This document shows, in pieces, positions 60,743 through 64,000 of a stretch of DNA of 64,000 nt. Made by a program: the position numbers and the translations under genes. The notes under the pieces were generated by a model that was not told the DNA's origin, ran no database searches, and saw nothing but the letters and a program-made list of their open reading frames with translations. Location: contig JBGVOM010000126.1 of NCBI GenBank assembly GCA_045126515.1, positions 1 to 64,000 of the forward strand, in the 5' to 3' direction. Each line of letters starts with the position of its first letter. The first letter of the stretch is position 1. This stretch comes from RUG11237 sp045126515 (GTDB lineage: Bacteria > Bacillota > Clostridia > Lachnospirales > Lachnospiraceae).

Positions 60743-60828
60743 ACGCTTTTCCCTCCTATACTATTTACATTGCACTTCTTTTACTCTTTATCGGAAGATA
60801 CTGGAAATTTCTTTACAATATGTAAAAA

Positions 60829-60850
60829 GAACTGCTCCGAAGAACAGTCC
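60829..60850 (-). terminator. Terminator of the cyclophilin gene
   Basis: GGACTGTTC and GAGCAGTTC pair with one mismatch around TTCG, followed by TTTTTAC. Confidence 0.75.
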
Positions 60851-60864
60851 TTTCCACACATTCG

Positions 60865-61530
60865 TTACTCTATTATTTTTATCGAATTAATTACCGGCTG
60901 GTTTTCTGCCATTACAGTTCCGTTGTCATCTTCCACAGATACGGCTTCACAGATGGCATCTACCACCTCTATACCCTCTGTAACCTTTCCAAATGCAGCA
61001 TAATCTCCATCTAAAAACGTGGAATCTTCATGTACAATGAAAAACTGAGAACTTGCACTGTCATTATCCATGGAACGTGCCATAGAAATAGTTCCTCTTA
61101 CATGAGAAATACTGTTTTCCACACCATTGTTGCTAAACTCACCCTTGATAGTATTTTCAGAACCCCCGGTACCATTTCCCAGTGGATCACCGCCCTGAAT
61201 CATAAAGCCTGAAATAATTCTGTGGAATGTTAATCCGTCATAAAATCCTGATTTTGCAAGGTTTACAAAGTTTGTTACAGTAATCGGTGCAGCATCTGCA
61301 TCCAATTCTAATTTAATTACACCATAATCTTTCACATCAATTTCTGCATTGATTTTTCCCGTCAATGTTTCTGCATTTTCTGCTGTTTCCTCTGTTGTGG
61401 CAGCTTCTTCATCCACCACTGCTGTTTCCTCAGACGCCTGTCCTTCTTCCGTCTGACTGCTTCCACAGCCTGCCAACATAACCACTGCCAATGCACCACA
61501 TAGTAACCCACTTAAAATTTTTTTCTTCAT
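60865..61530 (-). CDS. Cyclophilin-type peptidyl-prolyl isomerase lipoprotein
   Basis: 221 aa. Lipoprotein signal MKKKILSGLLCGALAVVMLAGC with lipobox LAGC, an acidic linker (about 23-60), then a cyclophilin domain (VTNFVNLAKSGFYDGLTFHRIISGFMIQGGDPLGNGTGG; RGTISMARSMDNDSASSQFFI). It probably helps folding of exported proteins on the outer membrane face. Monocistronic with its own terminator. Confidence 0.95.
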   Translation of the reverse strand: MKKKILSGLLCGALAVVMLAGCGSSQTEEGQASEETAVVDEEAATTEETAENAETLTGKINAEIDVKDYGVIKLELDADAAPITVTNFVNLAKSGFYDGLTFHRIISGFMIQGGDPLGNGTGGSENTIKGEFSNNGVENSISHVRGTISMARSMDNDSASSQFFIVHEDSTFLDGDYAAFGKVTEGIEVVDAICEAVSVEDDNGTVMAENQPVINSIKIIE

Positions 61531-61599
61531 ATTTACTTATTACCTCCAAATATTTTTTATCATTATATCTTATAATTGTGTTTTCTTTGTTAACACAGG

Positions 61600-62562
61600 C
61601 TACATAATACCATAAATCACTGCAATAGACAGTACAATCTGAATAATAGCAAATCGAAATACGGTATGAGTATTTGACCAGTTCCACACCTTTCTTACGT
61701 GATCATGCAAAGGTGTTCTTACATTTGTTAAAATCCGAATCTTTAGAAAACGCAGTAAAGATACCTTTAACAAGCCAAGACCACCGTCTAAAATCAGCAC
61801 CAATGCTACAGGTATATAAAGCAGTGGACGCTCTGTCTTTAAAATGGCAATGCTGATAAATAAGCCCATAGCTCTAGAACCCGCATCACCCATCATCAGC
61901 ATACTTGGAGTTGCATTATACCATAAGTATCCCAAAATACAAATACTAAACAACAGGATAAGATATGTATGTGCATTATCCACCCCTTTGATATTTCCAA
62001 TAATATAAATTGTCATTAATGTGATAATAGATAAGGTTCCGGAAAGCCCGTCCACACCATCAGAACAGTTTGTAACATTAATAGAGGTCCATACCAGAAT
62101 CACTACCAATATACCAAACACCACCGTCGGAATGGTTACACTCTGCTGCAAACATTCAATATATATTACATTCGTGTTAAACCTAAGAAAAGTGATTGCC
62201 ACCATAATAGCAATGATTAAATCCAGCAGTCCTTTCTTATATTCGCCCCAAGGTGCTTTTGCACAATCATCTAAAAACCCTGTAAGCATGGCTGCCGCCA
62301 CAAGAATCAGATATACAATAATTTCTGTACTCAATTCACCGAATAAAATTGCAGAAATTAAAAAAACAATAACAAACAAGAATCCTGCACCTCTTGGTTT
62401 TCCGGCAGACAACTTTCCATTATGGGCAAATTCTCTCCCTGCATCCTTTGGCAATAAGCCTGAAAATTTATGCATGGAAAAGCAGGTTCCCACAAAGGCA
62501 ACCATCACGCCCAAAAATGCAATTAATTTCGCATCCATATTTTGAAAAATTAAGTTAATCAT
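61600..62562 (-). CDS. mraY: Phospho-N-acetylmuramoyl-pentapeptide transferase
   Basis: 320 aa with about ten transmembrane helices. Motifs are AGFLDDCAKA (metal-binding DD), VTNCSDGVDGLSG, MMGDAGSRAMG and TPLHDHVRK. It makes lipid I from UDP-MurNAc-pentapeptide, downstream of MurF. It is separate from the other division genes in the window and lies between a cyclophilin and a transglutaminase-like gene. The ATG follows AAAGGAACTTATTCAA. Confidence 0.93.
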   Translation of the reverse strand: MINLIFQNMDAKLIAFLGVMVAFVGTCFSMHKFSGLLPKDAGREFAHNGKLSAGKPRGAGFLFVIVFLISAILFGELSTEIIVYLILVAAAMLTGFLDDCAKAPWGEYKKGLLDLIIAIMVAITFLRFNTNVIYIECLQQSVTIPTVVFGILVVILVWTSINVTNCSDGVDGLSGTLSIITLMTIYIIGNIKGVDNAHTYLILLFSICILGYLWYNATPSMLMMGDAGSRAMGLFISIAILKTERPLLYIPVALVLILDGGLGLLKVSLLRFLKIRILTNVRTPLHDHVRKVWNWSNTHTVFRFAIIQIVLSIAVIYGIM

Positions 62563-62585
62563 TTGAATAAGTTCCTTTCCGTATT

Positions 62586-64000
62586 TTATAGTTTCGTAGA
62601 TTTCACTTTGCTGTACGGACTGTAGATTTTCTTTCCACCCACTGTCCTGTAAGTTCTCACCTTAAAATAATAGCTTTTTTTGCTTTTCAGCCTGGTCTTT
62701 GTATACGTTACTGTAGATGCTTTTTTCACAGCTGCTATTTTTTTATATCCGCTACTCTTCTTACTTGACATATATATTTCGTATCCGTCTGCCTTGCTGA
62801 CCTTCTTCCAGCTTATCACCACTTTCTGCTTTCCCTTTTTCAAAGATTTGATTTCCGGGGCTTTTGTGGCAGTGACCGCCTTTAGGGAATTGGAATAATT
62901 TCCATAAGTTTTCTTATTATTCTGTTCAGTGTAAGCCCGCACTTTTACAGTATAATCTGTAGCAGCAGAAAGCTTTTTAAACGTATAAACTGTTTTTCCC
63001 GTAACAGCCTTCTGCTTCTGTTTCTTCCCCTGATATAATATCACTTCATATCCTTTCGCGGAAGACTGTTTTTGAAATTGAATTTTTATATTATCTTTGC
63101 CGGCAGATACCAGTTTTAAACCTGACACTTGTTCTGGTTCCGTCTTCGTCAGTGTCGCTGTCGGTTTTGGTATCGCTGTTGGTTCCGGTGTCGCTGTTGG
63201 CTTTTCTACAATGTAAAACAAAAATTCATTTTCTCCAATATCAGCGTAAGTTCCCTGTCCTGAAACAATAGCCTTCGCCTGTCCTACATGGGTATTGTCA
63301 AGATACGATACTTGATAATTCCCCTCCTGCACAACCTCCCTGCGACCTTTTACCATATGAAATGTAAGTTCTGCCTTTTCTTCTTTGTATTCCACTTCAT
63401 ATGTATCTGCGTAAATCCGCAGCATTGGAAGATACAAATTATATGGACTTCCTGATATGTAAGTGCTGTTGCCTGCCATTTTATAAATATTTTCATTATC
63501 ACTAATGAAATTTAAAAAATCACTCTCATAATTTTCCAGATATTCCTTAAACGTACTTCTTGTATCTGCAGAATCAAAGGCAAGCTGTAATAAATAATCG
63601 CCCCTGTCCTTAGCTTTTTCCACTACATTTGACATCAAATTAAAAAAAGTAATTTCGTCTGTCACTGTCTCAGCAGTAACATAAAGTCCATAATAATGAT
63701 AATAATTATACGTTTGTGCACTGGTTTCCGGCACTTCATACATACCTTTAAAAACACTCGGCACATAGACATGATTTCCAAAAAGGTCCGTATTGCAATT
63801 ATAATACCGGTAACGTATTCCATCATTGTAAGTAGCATTCGTACCTGTATCATCCCATGTAATGTCAATATTGTACCATGCACCATCTAAACACACCAGA
63901 TTCCATGCATGTCCTTCGCCATTCCCATAGCCTACCGCATAAATGCTATCGATTCCTGCATAGTTCATAAGGAGCTGAAATGCTTTTGCATATCCCTCGC
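62586..64000 (-). CDS. Transglutaminase-like protein with Fn3 domains (5' end outside window)
   Basis: At least 471 residues, open at the window edge. Right at the edge the frame reads EGYAKAFQLLMNYAG, typical of the segment just after the transglutaminase nucleophile Cys. It is followed by GHAWNLV (His) and WYNIDITWDD (Asp), so the triad is likely complete with the Cys just outside. Later come a beta-rich domain, a Pro/Thr linker (PTATPEPTAIPKPTATLTKT) and two fibronectin type III domains (about 280-460). A secreted surface protein with a possible role in isopeptide bonding or peptidoglycan is the usual view; the exact role is unknown. Confidence 0.85.
   Translation of the reverse strand, partial: EGYAKAFQLLMNYAGIDSIYAVGYGNGEGHAWNLVCLDGAWYNIDITWDDTGTNATYNDGIRYRYYNCNTDLFGNHVYVPSVFKGMYEVPETSAQTYNYYHYYGLYVTAETVTDEITFFNLMSNVVEKAKDRGDYLLQLAFDSADTRSTFKEYLENYESDFLNFISDNENIYKMAGNSTYISGSPYNLYLPMLRIYADTYEVEYKEEKAELTFHMVKGRREVVQEGNYQVSYLDNTHVGQAKAIVSGQGTYADIGENEFLFYIVEKPTATPEPTAIPKPTATLTKTEPEQVSGLKLVSAGKDNIKIQFQKQSSAKGYEVILYQGKKQKQKAVTGKTVYTFKKLSAATDYTVKVRAYTEQNNKKTYGNYSNSLKAVTATKAPEIKSLKKGKQKVVISWKKVSKADGYEIYMSSKKSSGYKKIAAVKKASTVTYTKTRLKSKKSYYFKVRTYRTVGGKKIYSPYSKVKSTKL

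Noticed and set aside
1..64000. CRISPR arrays, prophage, IS elements with transposase
   Set aside because: No regularly spaced direct repeats, no Cas, phage structural or transposase genes are visible. The group II intron remnant is the only clear mobile-element trace.

Overview
The window looks like the chromosome of a low-GC, Gram-positive Clostridia, most likely Lachnospiraceae. Supporting signs are the HrcA/CIRCE heat-shock operon, RF2 with its programmed frameshift, a long-form HPF, BspA-type and Big_2 surface proteins, an Agr system whose peptide carries a YQPExP tail, and AGGAGG-type ribosome sites throughout. MCP, CheW, PilZ and YjfB genes with sigma-28-like promoters suggest a motile lineage. 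Nearly all genes are on the minus strand. The plus-strand exceptions are a BspA-like protein, YjfB and a methyltransferase. This lineage call is from gene content only.

Layout. 0.1-3.5 kb: an HTH-Uma2 fusion protein, then ddl-murF (cell wall). 3.7-13.9 kb: two very large secreted proteins in convergent orientation, the second downstream of an O-antigen-ligase/Wzy-like gene. 14.1-17.5 kb: a MacB-type ABC efflux trio with a palindromic operator in its promoter. 17.6-22.3 kb: an Agr-type quorum-sensing locus (two accessory genes, agrB, agrD, GHKL kinase, LytTR regulator) with a 22-bp-period direct repeat just upstream of its promoter. 22.3-22.6 kb: a decayed, ORF-less group II intron behind the terminator of a chemoreceptor gene. 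24.2-27.6 kb: a KAS III-like protein lacking two catalytic residues, an alpha/beta hydrolase and a MATE pump.

27.8-32.7 kb: hrcA-grpE-dnaK-dnaJ under CIRCE. 33.1-36.6 kb: an LRR_5 surface protein, a PilZ protein, and an ECF-like sigma/anti-sigma pair. 36.7-45.1 kb: amtB, glnB, two small DUF4190-type membrane proteins, tex, a DUF2752 protein, and an ACT-hom-apgM threonine operon. 45.2-55.8 kb: cheW, prfB, secA, hpf, an S41 protease, an M23 peptidase, ftsX, ftsE and a PucR/CdaR-type regulator. 56-64 kb: yjfB, ridA, a CvfB-like protein, an acyl-ACP thioesterase, tRNA-Gln, a methyltransferase, a coiled-coil protein, a cyclophilin lipoprotein, mraY, and a transglutaminase-Fn3 protein cut by the window edge.

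The most interesting block is 17.6-22.6 kb. The kinase and regulator read a peptide predicted to be a Ser-based lactone (SFFAC ring). The LytTR regulator probably binds the repeat to autoactivate an operon that also makes a 103-residue internally duplicated protein and a membrane-anchored protein of unknown role. Two long near-perfect intergenic hairpins (32.8 and 49.5 kb) and a 12-codon coupled upstream ORF before hpf are further unexplained signals.
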